From assembly GCF_020990385.1 (NCBI RefSeq), contig NZ_CP087597.1:1015001-1079000 (forward strand): a stretch of 64,000 nt of DNA, written 5' to 3'. The stretch is from Paracoccus sp. MA (GTDB lineage Bacteria > Pseudomonadota > Alphaproteobacteria > Rhodobacterales > Rhodobacteraceae). The position numbers and the translations under genes were made by a program. Positions within the stretch are counted from its first letter, which is position 1, and the number at the start of each line of letters is the position of its first letter. This document shows, one piece after another, positions 27,398 through 38,454 of this stretch. A model generated the notes under the pieces. That model saw only the letters and a program-made list of their open reading frames with translations, searched no databases and was not told where the DNA came from.

Positions 27398-27467
27398 TTT
27401 TCGCCTTTCTGCTTCCCGCATGGGCGCCGAGCCGATAGTTTGCGCCAAACCCAAAGGGAGACGGCTC

Positions 27468-29000
27468 ATGAAGGACATCCTCGGCGAACTGGAATCGCGC
27501 CGCCGCGATGCGCGGCTGGGCGGCGGGCAGCGGCGCATCGACGCCCAGCACGCCCGCGGCAAGCTGACCGCGCGCGAGCGGCTCGAGCTGCTGCTGGACG
27601 AGGGCTCCTTCGAGGAATTCGACATGTTCGTCCGCCACCGCTCGACCGATTTCGGCATGGAGGAGGACCGCCCCTATGGCGACGGCGTCGTCACCGGCTG
27701 GGGCACGATCAACGGCCGCATGGTCTATGTGTTTTCGCAGGACTTCACCGTCTTCGGCGGCTCGCTGTCGGAAACCCATGCGCAGAAGATCTGCAAGATC
27801 ATGGACATGGCGGTGCAGAACGGCGCCCCGGTGATCGGGCTGAACGATTCGGGCGGCGCGCGCATCCAGGAGGGCGTGGCCAGCCTCGCCGGTTACGCGG
27901 ACGTGTTCCAGCGCAACATCATGGCCTCGGGCGTGGTGCCGCAGATCAGCGTCATCATGGGCCCCTGCGCCGGCGGCGCGGTCTATTCGCCGGCGATGAC
28001 CGACTTCATCTTCATGGTCAAGGACACCTCCTACATGTTCGTGACCGGCCCCGACGTGGTCAAGACGGTGACGAACGAGGTGGTGACGGCCGAGCAGCTG
28101 GGCGGCGCCTCGACCCATACCAAGAAATCCTCGGTCGCCGACGGCGCCTTTGAAAACGACGTCGAGGCGATGTCGGAAATCCGCCGGCTGGTCGACCTCT
28201 TGCCGCTCAACAACCGCGAGAAGGCGCCGACCCGGCCGTTCTTCGACGACCCGAACCGGATCGAGCCCAGCCTCGACACGCTGATCCCCGACAACCCGAA
28301 CCAGCCCTATGACATGAAGGAACTGATCCTGAAGGTCGCGGACGAGGGCGATTTCTACGAGATCCAGAAGGATTTCGCCGCCAATATCATCACCGGCTTC
28401 ATCCGCATCGAGGGCCAGACCGTCGGCGTGGTCGCCAACCAGCCGATGGTGCTGGCCGGCTGCCTCGACATCGACAGTTCGCGCAAGGCGGCGCGCTTCG
28501 TGCGCTTCTGCGACGCCTTCGAGATCCCGATCCTGACCTTCGTCGACGTGCCGGGCTTCCTGCCGGGCACCGGGCAGGAATATGGCGGCGTCATCAAGCA
28601 CGGCGCGAAGCTGCTCTTTGCCTATGGCGAGGCGACGGTGCCGAAGGTGACCGTCATCACCCGCAAGGCCTATGGCGGCGCCTATGACGTCATGGCCTCC
28701 AAGCACCTGCGCGGCGATTTCAACTATGCCTGGCCCACGGCGGAAATCGCGGTGATGGGCGCCAAGGGCGCGGTCGAGATCCTGTATCGCAGCGAGCTCG
28801 GCGATGCCGAAAAGATCGCCTCGCGCACCAAGGATTACGAGGACCGCTTCGCCAATCCCTTCGTAGCCGCCGAAAAGGGCTTCATCGACGAAGTGATCCA
28901 GCCGCATTCGACGCGCCGCCGCGTGGCGCGCGCCTTTGCCAGCCTGCGCGGCAAGAAGCTGTCGAACCCCTGGAAGAAGCACGACAACATCCCGCTGTAA
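27468..29000 (+). CDS. pccB: Propionyl-CoA carboxylase beta subunit (carboxyltransferase)
   Basis: The 510-residue carboxyltransferase subunit that transfers CO2 from biotin to propionyl-CoA, giving (S)-methylmalonyl-CoA. Typical blocks: [20 protein letters not shown] at the N-terminus, [36 protein letters not shown], and in the second crotonase-like half [20 protein letters not shown] and [13 protein letters not shown]. The ATG at 27468 has GGGAGA upstream. pccA follows 2.3 kb downstream on the same strand with several small genes in between. Confidence 0.95.
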   Translation: MKDILGELESRRRDARLGGGQRRIDAQHARGKLTARERLELLLDEGSFEEFDMFVRHRSTDFGMEEDRPYGDGVVTGWGTINGRMVYVFSQDFTVFGGSLSETHAQKICKIMDMAVQNGAPVIGLNDSGGARIQEGVASLAGYADVFQRNIMASGVVPQISVIMGPCAGGAVYSPAMTDFIFMVKDTSYMFVTGPDVVKTVTNEVVTAEQLGGASTHTKKSSVADGAFENDVEAMSEIRRLVDLLPLNNREKAPTRPFFDDPNRIEPSLDTLIPDNPNQPYDMKELILKVADEGDFYEIQKDFAANIITGFIRIEGQTVGVVANQPMVLAGCLDIDSSRKAARFVRFCDAFEIPILTFVDVPGFLPGTGQEYGGVIKHGAKLLFAYGEATVPKVTVITRKAYGGAYDVMASKHLRGDFNYAWPTAEIAVMGAKGAVEILYRSELGDAEKIASRTKDYEDRFANPFVAAEKGFIDEVIQPHSTRRRVARAFASLRGKKLSNPWKKHDNIPL

Positions 29001-29024
29001 CGGCGGACGACCGAGGGAGGAAGC

Positions 29025-29678
29025 ATGTCGGGACTTGCGGCGATCGGCTTTGCGCTGGTGCCTCCGGCCGTTCTGGCCGGGGCAGCGGGCGCTGCGCTGG
29101 CGCAGGATACCGCGGGCGACATCACCCTGCCCTCGGGCGCCGTGGTGCGCTGGCAGGAGACGCGGCACGACGATGCCGGCGGCTTCGGCCTGACCTATCG
29201 CTTCCGCTTCGTCATGCCCGACCTGGCGCAGCGCGTGCCGGCGACCAGCGGCCCGGCCACGGATTTCGCGGATGACGAGGCCCGCGGCCCGATCGAGATC
29301 GACACCGAAAGCGGCGAGACCGGGGGCGCCGAGCCCGATGACGGGCTGATCGACCCCGCGGCGCTGGAGGATCTGACCGAGGCCGATATCCCCGACGAAG
29401 CCGACGAGCAGGCCGCGGACGCGCTGATCGGCGAGCCGGTGCTGCCCGCCGCGCCCGATGTGCTGGCCCAGGACCCGGTGCATGACGATATCGTCTGGCT
29501 GTGCGAGAACTGGGCCCTGCCCCGCATCGCCGCGCCCGCGCCGCGGCCCAGCCAGATCATCATCAGCCTTTCGGATCGCGAACTGCCCTTCGGGGCGCTG
29601 GACCCCGAGGCGGTGCAGCTGTTCGAGGCCTTCCGCCTGCCTCCCGACCGCGACGTCTGCGAATGGGAGCCGTGGTGA
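29025..29678 (+). CDS. Exported acidic protein, DUF6497-like
   Basis: A 217-residue protein with a likely signal peptide (residues 1-26, ending ALAQD), then a beta-rich segment (ITLPSGAVVRWQETRHDD and LTYRFRFVMPDL), an acidic low-complexity middle, and a conserved C-terminal domain (DDIVWLCENWALPRI and IIISLSDRELPFGALDPEAVQLF). Genes of this kind lie between pccB and pccA in Rhodobacteraceae; I believe it is DUF6497. Two Cys (in WLCENW and DVCEWEPW) could form a disulphide in the periplasm. Function unknown. It begins 24 bases after pccB. Confidence 0.7.
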   Translation: MSGLAAIGFALVPPAVLAGAAGAALAQDTAGDITLPSGAVVRWQETRHDDAGGFGLTYRFRFVMPDLAQRVPATSGPATDFADDEARGPIEIDTESGETGGAEPDDGLIDPAALEDLTEADIPDEADEQAADALIGEPVLPAAPDVLAQDPVHDDIVWLCENWALPRIAAPAPRPSQIIISLSDRELPFGALDPEAVQLFEAFRLPPDRDVCEWEPW

Positions 29679-29824
29679 TGGCCGTTTCCCCGCGCCCTGA
29701 TGCAAGCCTGCCACAGCCGCCCGCAGCAGCGCCCGCCTGCCTGCGGGGTGCCTGTCGGCACTGCGCGGCGCTGGCTATGATGGCGCCGCGGCCGCATGGG
29801 GCGGCCGAATCTCAACCGAGCAGT

Positions 29825-29842
29825 CGGGACGCAAGCGTCCCG
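29825..29842. repeat. 18-bp perfect palindrome before a small lipoprotein gene
   Basis: CGGGACGCAAGCGTCCCG is a perfect palindrome (arms CGGGACGC and GCGTCCCG around a central AA) 20 bases before the 43-residue lipoprotein gene. With a loop too short to fold as RNA, it is better seen as a dimer-binding DNA site or as chance in GC-rich DNA. Confidence 0.45.
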
Positions 29843-29862
29843 CATTACAGGAGCACGACGAC

Positions 29863-29994
29863 ATGTCGAAGAAGCTTGCACTGGCCCTCGTTCTCGTTGG
29901 CCTCGCCGCGGCCTGCGCCAAGAAAGAGCCCGAAGTCACCCCGATTCCGGTCCAGCCCGAGCCGGTCTTCCAGGGCAAATACGGCGCCAACTGA
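29863..29994 (+). CDS. 43-residue lipoprotein
   Basis: The ORF reads MSKKLALALVLVGLAAAC and then a short Pro/Glu-rich tail ending QGKYGAN. The lipobox LAAAC (Cys18) marks it as a lipoprotein of only 26 mature residues. CAGGAG lies nine bases before the ATG. Such tiny lipoproteins are common in Rhodobacteraceae; its first residues resemble those of the lipoprotein at 30980. Function unknown. Confidence 0.65.
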   Translation: MSKKLALALVLVGLAAACAKKEPEVTPIPVQPEPVFQGKYGAN

Positions 29995-30087
29995 GCCATT
30001 GGCCGCGCGCGGGCTGCAAGGCGGCCCGCGCCATCCGCGTCCCGCCCGCCCCCCGCGCGATCACGCAATCATCCAAGGGGGCAAGAC

Positions 30088-30510
30088 ATGCTGAAGCATC
30101 GCGGCTTTCCGGGCCGCCTTCCCGGCACCGATTTCCAGTTCACCATCCGCCGCGCCAACAAGAAGGGGGCGACCCCCCTGGTCCGGCGCGAGCGCTATCG
30201 CGACCGCAAGCCGGCCGACCGCCGCGCCGATACCGCCTTTCTGGCCGCGCTGATCGAGCATTTCGGCGAGGAACCCTTTCAGCGCGGCAATCTCGACGCC
30301 GGGCGGCTGTCCTGGCTGATCGGGCGCGAGGTGGTGCCGGTCGGCAAGCTTGATCCCACCGATTACGACCAGCTGCTGCGCGTGGACCTGAAGCGCGCCG
30401 AGGCAGGCTTTCCGGAACTCTTCGCCGAGGACGCCCCGGAATTCGACTGGGACGAGGCCGATTGGGACGACGAGGACTGGGACGACGAAGACGAGGACCC
30501 GCGTCGATGA
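30088..30510 (+). CDS. Conserved hypothetical protein with acidic Trp-repeat tail
   Basis: A 140-residue protein I do not recognise. The N-terminal 45 residues are basic (RRANKKGATPLVRRERYRD), the middle is helical, and the C-terminus is a striking acidic repeat of W-D-(D/E) units (EFDWDEADWDDEDWDDEDED). No signal peptide or membrane segment. A ribosome-binding site AAGGGGG precedes the ATG. It sits among exported lipoproteins between pccB and pccA but itself looks cytoplasmic; the opposite charges of the ends suggest self-contact or binding to a basic partner. Confidence 0.6.
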   Translation: MLKHRGFPGRLPGTDFQFTIRRANKKGATPLVRRERYRDRKPADRRADTAFLAALIEHFGEEPFQRGNLDAGRLSWLIGREVVPVGKLDPTDYDQLLRVDLKRAEAGFPELFAEDAPEFDWDEADWDDEDWDDEDEDPRR

Positions 30511-30667
30511 TCGGCCAGGGAACGGACGGGCCGCGGATGGGCGGATTGCCGCGTAGTGACGCGTTTTCACACCGTTGTCAGTTTCTTCCCGAAATGCTGC
30601 ATGCAATATTGTGGGCACCTCTCTCATCAACGGCCCGTAACCGGGTCCATAATACAGGCAAAAAGCT

Positions 30668-30913
30668 ATGCAAAAATCCGTCATCCTCCGTCTTTCCGGC
30701 GCGGTCCTGCTGGTCGCCGGCCTTGCCGCCTGCGAACAGGGCTATGGCGGCGGCGCGACCCTCTCGCCCGACGCGCAGCGCGCGGCCGGCGGGGCGCTGG
30801 CCGGTGCGGCCGTGGCAAAGATCATCGACGGTGACGTTGCCACCGGCGCGCTCATCGGCGCGGCTGGCGGCGCGCTTTGCGACGACGCTGGCGTCTGCCA
30901 GCGCCGCTACTGA
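30668..30913 (+). CDS. Glycine-zipper lipoprotein
   Basis: An 81-residue lipoprotein: signal with lipobox LAAC (Cys22), then a glycine-zipper stretch (GGALAGAAVAKIIDG, then GALIGAAGGALC) and a C-terminal CDDAGVCQRRY with two cysteines. Zipper repeats of this kind insert in or lie on the outer membrane. It is a paralogue of the next gene: both end GALCDD-x5-RRY or similar. Confidence 0.72.
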   Translation: MQKSVILRLSGAVLLVAGLAACEQGYGGGATLSPDAQRAAGGALAGAAVAKIIDGDVATGALIGAAGGALCDDAGVCQRRY

Positions 30914-30979
30914 TTTCAACAGGGCCGACAGCGCAGGGCAGACCGCCCGCGCCGCAGCCCGCATCCCGGAGCAAACGAG

Positions 30980-31207
30980 ATGTCCAAGAAACTCGTCCTC
31001 GCGCTCGGCCTTGGCCTGTTCGGCCTGGCCGGCTGCACCCAAGGCATCAACCCGACCGACATGGACCGCGGCCTCATCGGCGCCGGCGTCGGCGCAACCG
31101 CTGCCTATGTCGGCGGCCATAACGTCGCCAAGGGCGCGGCCATCGGCGCTGCCGCCGGCGCGCTTTGCGACGACGTCCGCCTCTGCGAGCCGAACCGCCG
31201 CTACTAA
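30980..31207 (+). CDS. Glycine-zipper lipoprotein (paralogue)
   Basis: A 75-residue lipoprotein, MSKKLVLALGLGLFGLAGC, with the lipobox Cys at 19, then a glycine zipper (GLIGAGVGATAAYVGGHN, KGAAIGAAAGALC) and the ending CDDVRLCEPNRRY. It is similar to the preceding gene in layout, zipper and C-terminal Cys pair, implying tandem duplication. A strong terminator follows. Confidence 0.72.
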   Translation: MSKKLVLALGLGLFGLAGCTQGINPTDMDRGLIGAGVGATAAYVGGHNVAKGAAIGAAAGALCDDVRLCEPNRRY

Positions 31208-31239
31208 GCCGCGCGGCCATAACCCATTGCCGTTTTCAG

Positions 31240-31272
31240 GCCGTCCCGGCACCCTGCCGGGGCGGCTTTTTC
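31240..31272 (+). terminator. Rho-independent terminator between lipoprotein genes and pccA
   Basis: GCCGTCCCGGCA-CCC-TGCCGGGGCGGC followed by TTTTT forms a 12-base-pair stem (one G-T pair). It lies 33 bases after the second lipoprotein and 32 before pccA, so pccA either depends on read-through or has its own promoter within this short gap or the lipoprotein gene. Confidence 0.8.
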
Positions 31273-31303
31273 ACGTCCGGGATCTGCCCCAAGGGAAAGA
31301 AGC

Positions 31304-33361
<2,058 letters not shown>

Positions 33362-33410
33362 CAGGCAACCGCCGGGCGCCCGCCAGCGCCCGGCCAAGGG
33401 ATCGGGGATC

Positions 33411-34070
33411 ATGCCGGTTTTCGACGACTATCTCAGCCCCCATGCACAGCAGGCGGTGATCGCCGGGCTGTTCATCGCCACGGGCTGGTGGGTCGTCGCC
33501 TTCCAGAACCGCCGCCGCGATGCCAAGCTGCGGGCCGAGCGGGTCGATGACATGCAGCGCGCGCTGCTGGCCGAGGTGCGCGCCCATGTCGTCGCGCTGG
33601 AGCGCCAGGTGCAGGACGGGCGCTTTGACACGCTGCTGTCGCAGATCGAGGAAGGCAATGCCGGCCTGGTCATCGCCCATAGCGGCAACGACCGCATCTT
33701 TCGCGCCGTGCTGCCGGACATCCACCTGCTGCCGGGGGGTGTGATCGACCCGGTGGTCATCTATTACCGGCTGATCGCGGTCATGGATTCCATGGCCGAA
33801 TCCATCCGCCGCATGGCCCGCAGCCGTCCCGAGAGCGCGGCCGACATGATGCTGGACTATATCCTGCTGAACCAGGAAGCGCGCGAGGCCGGGCTGGACG
33901 TCCTGGAAGTGCTGACCGCCAGCCTGCGCGGCGGCGAGGCCGAGATCCAGGCCATGCTGCGCAAGCAGCGCGAGGATGCGGCCCGGCTGATCGCCGCCAC
34001 CTTGCCCGGCGAATTGGCCGGGCTGCGTGATCGCCTCAATAGGCGATCTTCGGACCGGAGCGGCCTCTGA
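33411..34070 (+). CDS. Membrane-anchored helical protein of unknown function
   Basis: A 219-residue protein with one membrane helix (about 12-31, QQAVIAGLFIATGWWVVAF) followed by a mainly helical cytoplasmic part including LRAERVDDMQRALLAEVRAH and a long charged C-terminal helix. I do not recognise it. It starts 49 bases after pccA and may be in the same transcript; its end overlaps the convergent small gene at 34036-34218 by 35 bases. Confidence 0.6.
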   Translation: MPVFDDYLSPHAQQAVIAGLFIATGWWVVAFQNRRRDAKLRAERVDDMQRALLAEVRAHVVALERQVQDGRFDTLLSQIEEGNAGLVIAHSGNDRIFRAVLPDIHLLPGGVIDPVVIYYRLIAVMDSMAESIRRMARSRPESAADMMLDYILLNQEAREAGLDVLEVLTASLRGGEAEIQAMLRKQREDAARLIAATLPGELAGLRDRLNRRSSDRSGL

Positions 34071-34218
34071 TGGGCTTCAGGCCGATGACGCTGGTGATTT
34101 CATTCGCGCTGCGGGTGCGGCGCAGCCGATCGATCACCTGTTCGGTGGCCGTGTCCGGCTTGCGCGGCCGGGGCGGAGCGGCCTCGTCGGTCACGCGCGT
34201 CAGGGACGATTTCGCCAT
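34036..34218 (-). CDS. Small basic protein (60 aa)
   Basis: Reads MAKSSLTRVTDEAAPPRPRK then EQVIDRLRRTRSANEITSVI and a C-terminal GLKPIRGRSGPKIAY. The ATG at 34218 has a strong AAAGGAG seven bases upstream, which supports it as real. Basic and soluble, no known motif. Convergent with and overlapping the previous gene by 35 bases. Confidence 0.6.
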   Translation of the reverse strand: MAKSSLTRVTDEAAPPRPRKPDTATEQVIDRLRRTRSANEITSVIGLKPIRGRSGPKIAY

Positions 34219-34317
34219 GGCACAGCTCCTTTGCAGCGGGCAGCACGTCTGCCCTGGCCTCAAGATAAGGCGTCAAGCCCCTTGTCGCAATGAAGGAGTT
34301 GCGATTTTCGCAACATC

Positions 34318-34842
34318 CTATGGCAGCCCGGCCCGGCCGATCTCGCGCAGGCGCAGCGGGAACTTGTCGATGGCGCGGGTGATCTCGCGCACCGACCAGG
34401 GCACGGGCTTGCGCTGCTTGACCTGGCCGTCCTTGTCCATCAGCACCAGCGAAAACCCCTCGGGGCGCAATTGCCGGCGCCAGACGCTGGCCGTGGCCGG
34501 GTCGGTATCGGTCACCACCACCACGTCGCGGGCCAAGAGCGGCGCCGGATCGCGCTGCAGGGCGGTCAGCTGCTCGACGAAGGCCGGGTCGGCCGCCGTA
34601 TCGGCAAAGATCACCACCGGCCGGGCCTGCCACATGAATTCCGCCGGGTCGGCCTCGGCCGCCGGCAGCACGGTCAGTTCGCGCTCTGCCGGCCCGGCGG
34701 GCGCGGCCGTGCCTTCGCTGCGCGCGGCGGGCACTTCGCCGCGGACATACGGGCGATGGCCGTCGGCCTCGCCCTCGGGCCTGGGCCCCATCGCCGCCAG
34801 AAGCGGCACCGCCGCCAGAAAAATCAACCGTTTCAGTTTCAT
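34318..34842 (-). CDS. DUF4174-family exported protein
   Basis: A 174-residue protein with an N-terminal signal (MKLKRLIFLAAVPLLAAMG), a Pro/Ala/Glu-rich linker, and from about residue 70 a DUF4174 domain (RPVVIFADTAADPAFVEQL, VVVVTDTDP, LRPEGFSLVLMDKDGQVKQR), a thioredoxin-like fold without a CxxC pair. Role unknown, probably periplasmic. Divergent from methylmalonyl-CoA mutase with a 57-base gap. Confidence 0.78.
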   Translation of the reverse strand: MKLKRLIFLAAVPLLAAMGPRPEGEADGHRPYVRGEVPAARSEGTAAPAGPAERELTVLPAAEADPAEFMWQARPVVIFADTAADPAFVEQLTALQRDPAPLLARDVVVVTDTDPATASVWRRQLRPEGFSLVLMDKDGQVKQRKPVPWSVREITRAIDKFPLRLREIGRAGLP

Positions 34843-34899
34843 CGCCCCCTCTACTCTCTCTTCATATAAGAGCAGAGGGGCCATGGGAAAGGATGCAAG

Positions 34900-37044
34900 A
34901 TGAGCGAAAACACGAAAGCCTCCCTGGAGGAATGGCGCAGGCTCGCCAGCAAGGAGCTGAAAGGCGCCGATCCGGACAGCCTGACCTGGCACACGCTGGA
35001 GGGAATCGAGGTCAAGCCGCTCTATACCGAAGAGGACGTCCGCGACCTGCCGCATCTGGGCAGCCTGCCCGGGATCGAGCCCTATACCCGCGGCCCGCGC
35101 GCCACCATGTATGCCGGCCGGCCCTGGACCATCCGGCAATATGCGGGGTTTTCCACTGCCGAGGAATCGAACGCCTTCTATCGCAAGGCGCTGGCGGCGG
35201 GCCAGCAGGGCGTCTCGGTCGCCTTCGACCTGGCCACGCATCGCGGCTATGACAGCGACCATCCCCGGGTCGAGGGCGACGTGGGCAAGGCCGGCGTCGC
35301 CATCGACAGCGTCGAGGACATGAAGATCCTGTTCGACGGCATCCCGCTGGATAAAGTTTCCGTGTCCATGACCATGAACGGCGCGGTGATCCCGGTGCTG
35401 GCCAATTTCATCGTGACGGGCGAGGAACAGGGCCATTCCCGCGCCGTGCTGTCCGGGACCATCCAGAACGACATCCTCAAGGAGTTCATGGTCCGCAACA
35501 CCTATATCTATCCGCCCGAGCCCTCGATGCGGATCATCGCGGACATCATCGAATACACCTCGAACGAGATGCCCAGGTTCAACTCGATCTCGATCTCGGG
35601 CTATCACATGCAGGAGGCGGGCGCGAACCTGGTGCAGGAGCTGGCCTATACGCTGGCCGACGGGCGCGAATATGTCCGTGCCGCTTTGAAGGCCGGCATG
35701 GACGTGGACCAGTTTGCCGGGCGGCTGTCCTTCTTCTTCGCCATCGGCATGAATTTCTTCATGGAGGCGGCCAAGCTGCGCGCCGCGCGCCTGCTGTGGA
35801 CGCGCATCATGAAGGAGTTCGACCCGAAGAAGCCGGGCAGCCTGATGCTGCGCACGCATTGCCAGACCTCGGGCGTCAGCCTGCAGGAACAGGACCCCTA
35901 CAACAACGTGGTGCGCACCGCCTACGAGGCGATGGCCGCGGCGCTTGGCGGCACGCAGTCGCTGCACACCAACGCGCTGGACGAGGCCATCGCGCTGCCG
36001 ACCGAGTTCAGCGCCCGCATCGCCCGCAACACCCAGCTGATCCTGCAGGAAGAGACCGGCATCACACATGTCGTCGATCCGCTGGCGGGTTCCTATTACG
36101 TCGAGAGCCTGACCCATGAGCTGGCCGAGAAGGCCTGGGCGCTGATCGAGGAGGTCGAGGCCATGGGCGGCATGACCAAGGCCGTGGCCTCGGGGATGCC
36201 CAAGCTGCGCATCGAGGAAAGCGCCGCCCGCCGCCAGGCCATGATCGACCGCGGCGACGAGGTGATCGTCGGGGTGAACAAGTATCGGCTGGCCAAGGAA
36301 GACCCGATCGACATCCTCGACATCGACAACATGAAGGTGCGCGAGGCGCAGATCGCCCGGCTGCAGGCGATGCGCGCGGCGCGGGACGAGGCGAAATGCC
36401 AGGCGGCGCTGGACGAGCTGACGCGCCGGGCCAAGGAAGGCGGCAACCTGCTCGAGGCGGCGGTCGAGGCCGCGCGCGCCCGGGCCAGCGTGGGAGAGAT
36501 CAGCATGGCGATGGAGAAGGAATTCGGCCGCCACCGGGCCGAGGTTAAGACGCTGGCCGGCGTCTATGGCGCCGCCTATGAGGGCGACGACGATTTCGCG
36601 CAGATCCAGCGCGACGTCGAGACCTTCGCCGAGCAGGAGGGTCGCCGCCCGCGCATGCTGGTGGTCAAGATGGGCCAGGACGGCCATGACCGCGGCGCCA
36701 AGGTGATCGCCACCGCCTTCGCCGATATCGGCTTCGACGTCGATGTGGGGCCGCTGTTCCAGACCCCCGAGGAAGCCGCGCAGGACGCCATCGACAACGA
36801 CGTGCATGTGGTGGGCATCTCGTCTCAGGCGGCGGGCCACAAGACCCTGGCGCCGAAGCTGATCGCGGCCTTGAAGGACCAGGGCGCCGGCGACATCATC
36901 GTGATCTGCGGCGGCGTCATCCCGCAGCAGGATTACGATTTCCTGAAGAAGGCCGGGGTGAAGGCGATCTTCGGGCCGGGGACCAACATCCCCTCGGCGG
37001 CGCGCGACATCCTGAGCCTGATCCGCGAGGCGCGGGCGGCCTAG
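34900..37044 (+). CDS. mcm: Methylmalonyl-CoA mutase
   Basis: An adenosylcobalamin enzyme of 714 residues that isomerises (R)-methylmalonyl-CoA to succinyl-CoA. The catalytic TIM barrel is at about 30-560 ([15 protein letters not shown] and [11 protein letters not shown] visible) and the cobalamin domain from about 585 with DGHDRG, the axial His at 596, and later GISSQAAGH and ICGGVIP. It is the full-length single-chain type of alphaproteobacteria. With pccAB it completes propionyl-CoA entry to the TCA cycle; the epimerase and the MeaB chaperone are not in the window. Confidence 0.96.
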   Translation: MSENTKASLEEWRRLASKELKGADPDSLTWHTLEGIEVKPLYTEEDVRDLPHLGSLPGIEPYTRGPRATMYAGRPWTIRQYAGFSTAEESNAFYRKALAAGQQGVSVAFDLATHRGYDSDHPRVEGDVGKAGVAIDSVEDMKILFDGIPLDKVSVSMTMNGAVIPVLANFIVTGEEQGHSRAVLSGTIQNDILKEFMVRNTYIYPPEPSMRIIADIIEYTSNEMPRFNSISISGYHMQEAGANLVQELAYTLADGREYVRAALKAGMDVDQFAGRLSFFFAIGMNFFMEAAKLRAARLLWTRIMKEFDPKKPGSLMLRTHCQTSGVSLQEQDPYNNVVRTAYEAMAAALGGTQSLHTNALDEAIALPTEFSARIARNTQLILQEETGITHVVDPLAGSYYVESLTHELAEKAWALIEEVEAMGGMTKAVASGMPKLRIEESAARRQAMIDRGDEVIVGVNKYRLAKEDPIDILDIDNMKVREAQIARLQAMRAARDEAKCQAALDELTRRAKEGGNLLEAAVEAARARASVGEISMAMEKEFGRHRAEVKTLAGVYGAAYEGDDDFAQIQRDVETFAEQEGRRPRMLVVKMGQDGHDRGAKVIATAFADIGFDVDVGPLFQTPEEAAQDAIDNDVHVVGISSQAAGHKTLAPKLIAALKDQGAGDIIVICGGVIPQQDYDFLKKAGVKAIFGPGTNIPSAARDILSLIREARAA

Positions 37045-37055
37045 GCGCCCCGCCG

Positions 37056-37084
37056 GCAACGGCGCCTCTTGCCGGCGCCGTTGC
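37056..37084 (+). terminator. Hairpin after methylmalonyl-CoA mutase
   Basis: GCAACGGCGCC and GGCGCCGTTGC pair perfectly over 11 bases around a short loop, 12 bases after the mcm stop. It is followed directly by GGGTATTTGTGAAACAGAGAAG (37087-37108), one copy of the TATTTG-AAACAGAGAAG repeat also found at 11433, here without its inverted partner. Confidence 0.7.
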
Positions 37085-37162
37085 ATGGGTATTTGTGAAA
37101 CAGAGAAGATGGCCAGCCGCCGCGCGAGGGATCGGGCCGCGGCTTCCAACCGGAGCAAGCCC

Positions 37163-37651
37163 ATGATCATCCGACCTGCCGAGGAGCGCGACCTGGCCGC
37201 CATCCTGGATTTCTGGAATCCGCTGATCCGCGAGACGACGGTCACCTTCTCGAGCGAGGAGAAGACCGCGGAGGGGCTGGCGCGCATGATCGCCGGGCGC
37301 CGGGCGGCGGGGCGGGCGTTCCTGGTCGCCGAAGAGGCGGGCGAGGTGCTGGGGCTGGCGAGCTATGACCAGTTCCGCAGCGGCAACGGCTATGCGCATT
37401 GCATGGAGCACACCATCATCCTGGCGGCGGCCGCGCGCAGGCGCGGGGTCGGCCGGGCGCTGATGGCGGCGCTGGAGGATCACGCCCGCGCCGCCGGCGC
37501 GCATGGCATGATCGCCGCCGTCTCGGCCGAGAACGAGGCCGCGATCGCCTTTCACCGCGCCATCGGCTATGGGCCGGCCGGGCTTGTGCGGCAGGCCGGG
37601 CGCAAGTTCGGCCGCTGGCTGGACCTGGTGCTGCTGCAGAAGATCCTCTGA
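37163..37651 (+). CDS. GNAT N-acetyltransferase, phosphinothricin acetyltransferase-like
   Basis: A 162-residue acetyltransferase with the PAT/YncA pattern: IRPAEERDLAAILDFWNPLI at the N-terminus, EHTIILAAAARRRGVGRALM for acetyl-CoA binding (R-R-x-G-V-G), and NEAAIAFHRAIGYGPAG. Relatives acetylate phosphinothricin, methionine sulfoximine or other amino-acid-like amines. The ATG at 37163 is chosen over an upstream frame start because the protein then begins exactly where the family does. Stand-alone gene. Confidence 0.87.
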   Translation: MIIRPAEERDLAAILDFWNPLIRETTVTFSSEEKTAEGLARMIAGRRAAGRAFLVAEEAGEVLGLASYDQFRSGNGYAHCMEHTIILAAAARRRGVGRALMAALEDHARAAGAHGMIAAVSAENEAAIAFHRAIGYGPAGLVRQAGRKFGRWLDLVLLQKIL

Positions 37652-37856
37652 CCGCGCCTTGCCTGTCGCCGGACGCTGTGGAACACTCGCGCCCGGAACG
37701 CGGAGGCAGGATGGACAACGGACGGGGCAGGCGGATCACCGGCATCACCGGCGAGGGAGACCCGGTGCGCGATCCATCCGTCGGGGTCCTTCCCCCGGCC
37801 CCGCGGGACGCGGGCCGAGGCCGCAGGCCCCCGCCCCCCGGCCGCATCGGTGGGCC

Positions 37857-38390
37857 ATGGCGAGGATAGGCGCGCCGCCCGAGACCCATTACACCCTGCC
37901 GCCGGATTTCGCCGCCGCGCTGGGGCAATGCGTGGCGAATTTCGGCTGGCTGGAGGAGATCATCAAGCGCACCATCTATGCGCTCGACCGCGCCCGGCTG
38001 GCCGACGACCTGACCGAGGCCGAGCTGCAGACCTGGCTGACCCGCATGGGCGCCGTCGCCGATGATTCCATGGGCACGCTGATCGAGCAGCTGGACGCCG
38101 CCATGAGCCGCTATCCCGGCTTGCGCGACCGCAGCCGCATCACCGACCGGCTGGCCGAGATCCGGCTGCTGCGCAACCTGCTCTGCCATGCCTCCTGGCG
38201 TCCGACCGAGCATCGCGGGCGCTGGCATCCGGCCTTCGTCAGCACCAGGGGCGAGGTGCAGCGCGATCCGCTGGGCATCGACGACCTGAACCGCATCCGC
38301 GAGGAGACGGTCGAGATCGGCACCCGGGTGCTGCGGGTGATGCGCGCCACCGGCGTGCAAGGCTATTGGGCCGGGGACGACGAGGCGTAA
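37857..38390 (+). CDS. Helical protein with a HEPN-like RNLLCH motif
   Basis: A 177-residue, all-helical, soluble protein I do not recognise. It contains EIRLLRNLLCHASWRP, which fits the R-N-x3-H form of the HEPN RNase motif (R followed by a polar residue and a His four residues further), preceded by a conserved-looking NFGWLEEIIKRTIYALD helix. HEPN proteins are RNases or nucleotide-binding partners in toxin or defence systems, but no antitoxin-like gene flanks it. The match is by eye and limited to one motif. Confidence 0.55.
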   Translation: MARIGAPPETHYTLPPDFAAALGQCVANFGWLEEIIKRTIYALDRARLADDLTEAELQTWLTRMGAVADDSMGTLIEQLDAAMSRYPGLRDRSRITDRLAEIRLLRNLLCHASWRPTEHRGRWHPAFVSTRGEVQRDPLGIDDLNRIREETVEIGTRVLRVMRATGVQGYWAGDDEA

Positions 38391-38454
38391 GCCTTGCGTT
38401 GCAAGCCCGCGCGCCATCCGCTAACACCGCTTCGTCCATAGATAAGAGTTTCAT

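Noticed and set aside
34846..34880. CCCCTCT-N21-AGAGGGG inverted repeat between the DUF4174 and mcm genes
   Set aside because: Short arms and wide spacing in a purine-biased stretch could be chance; no known operator fits.
34843..37287. A minus-strand open frame opposite methylmalonyl-CoA mutase
   Set aside because: This part is antisense to mcm; only the C-terminal section at 34318-34842 (DUF4174) is real.
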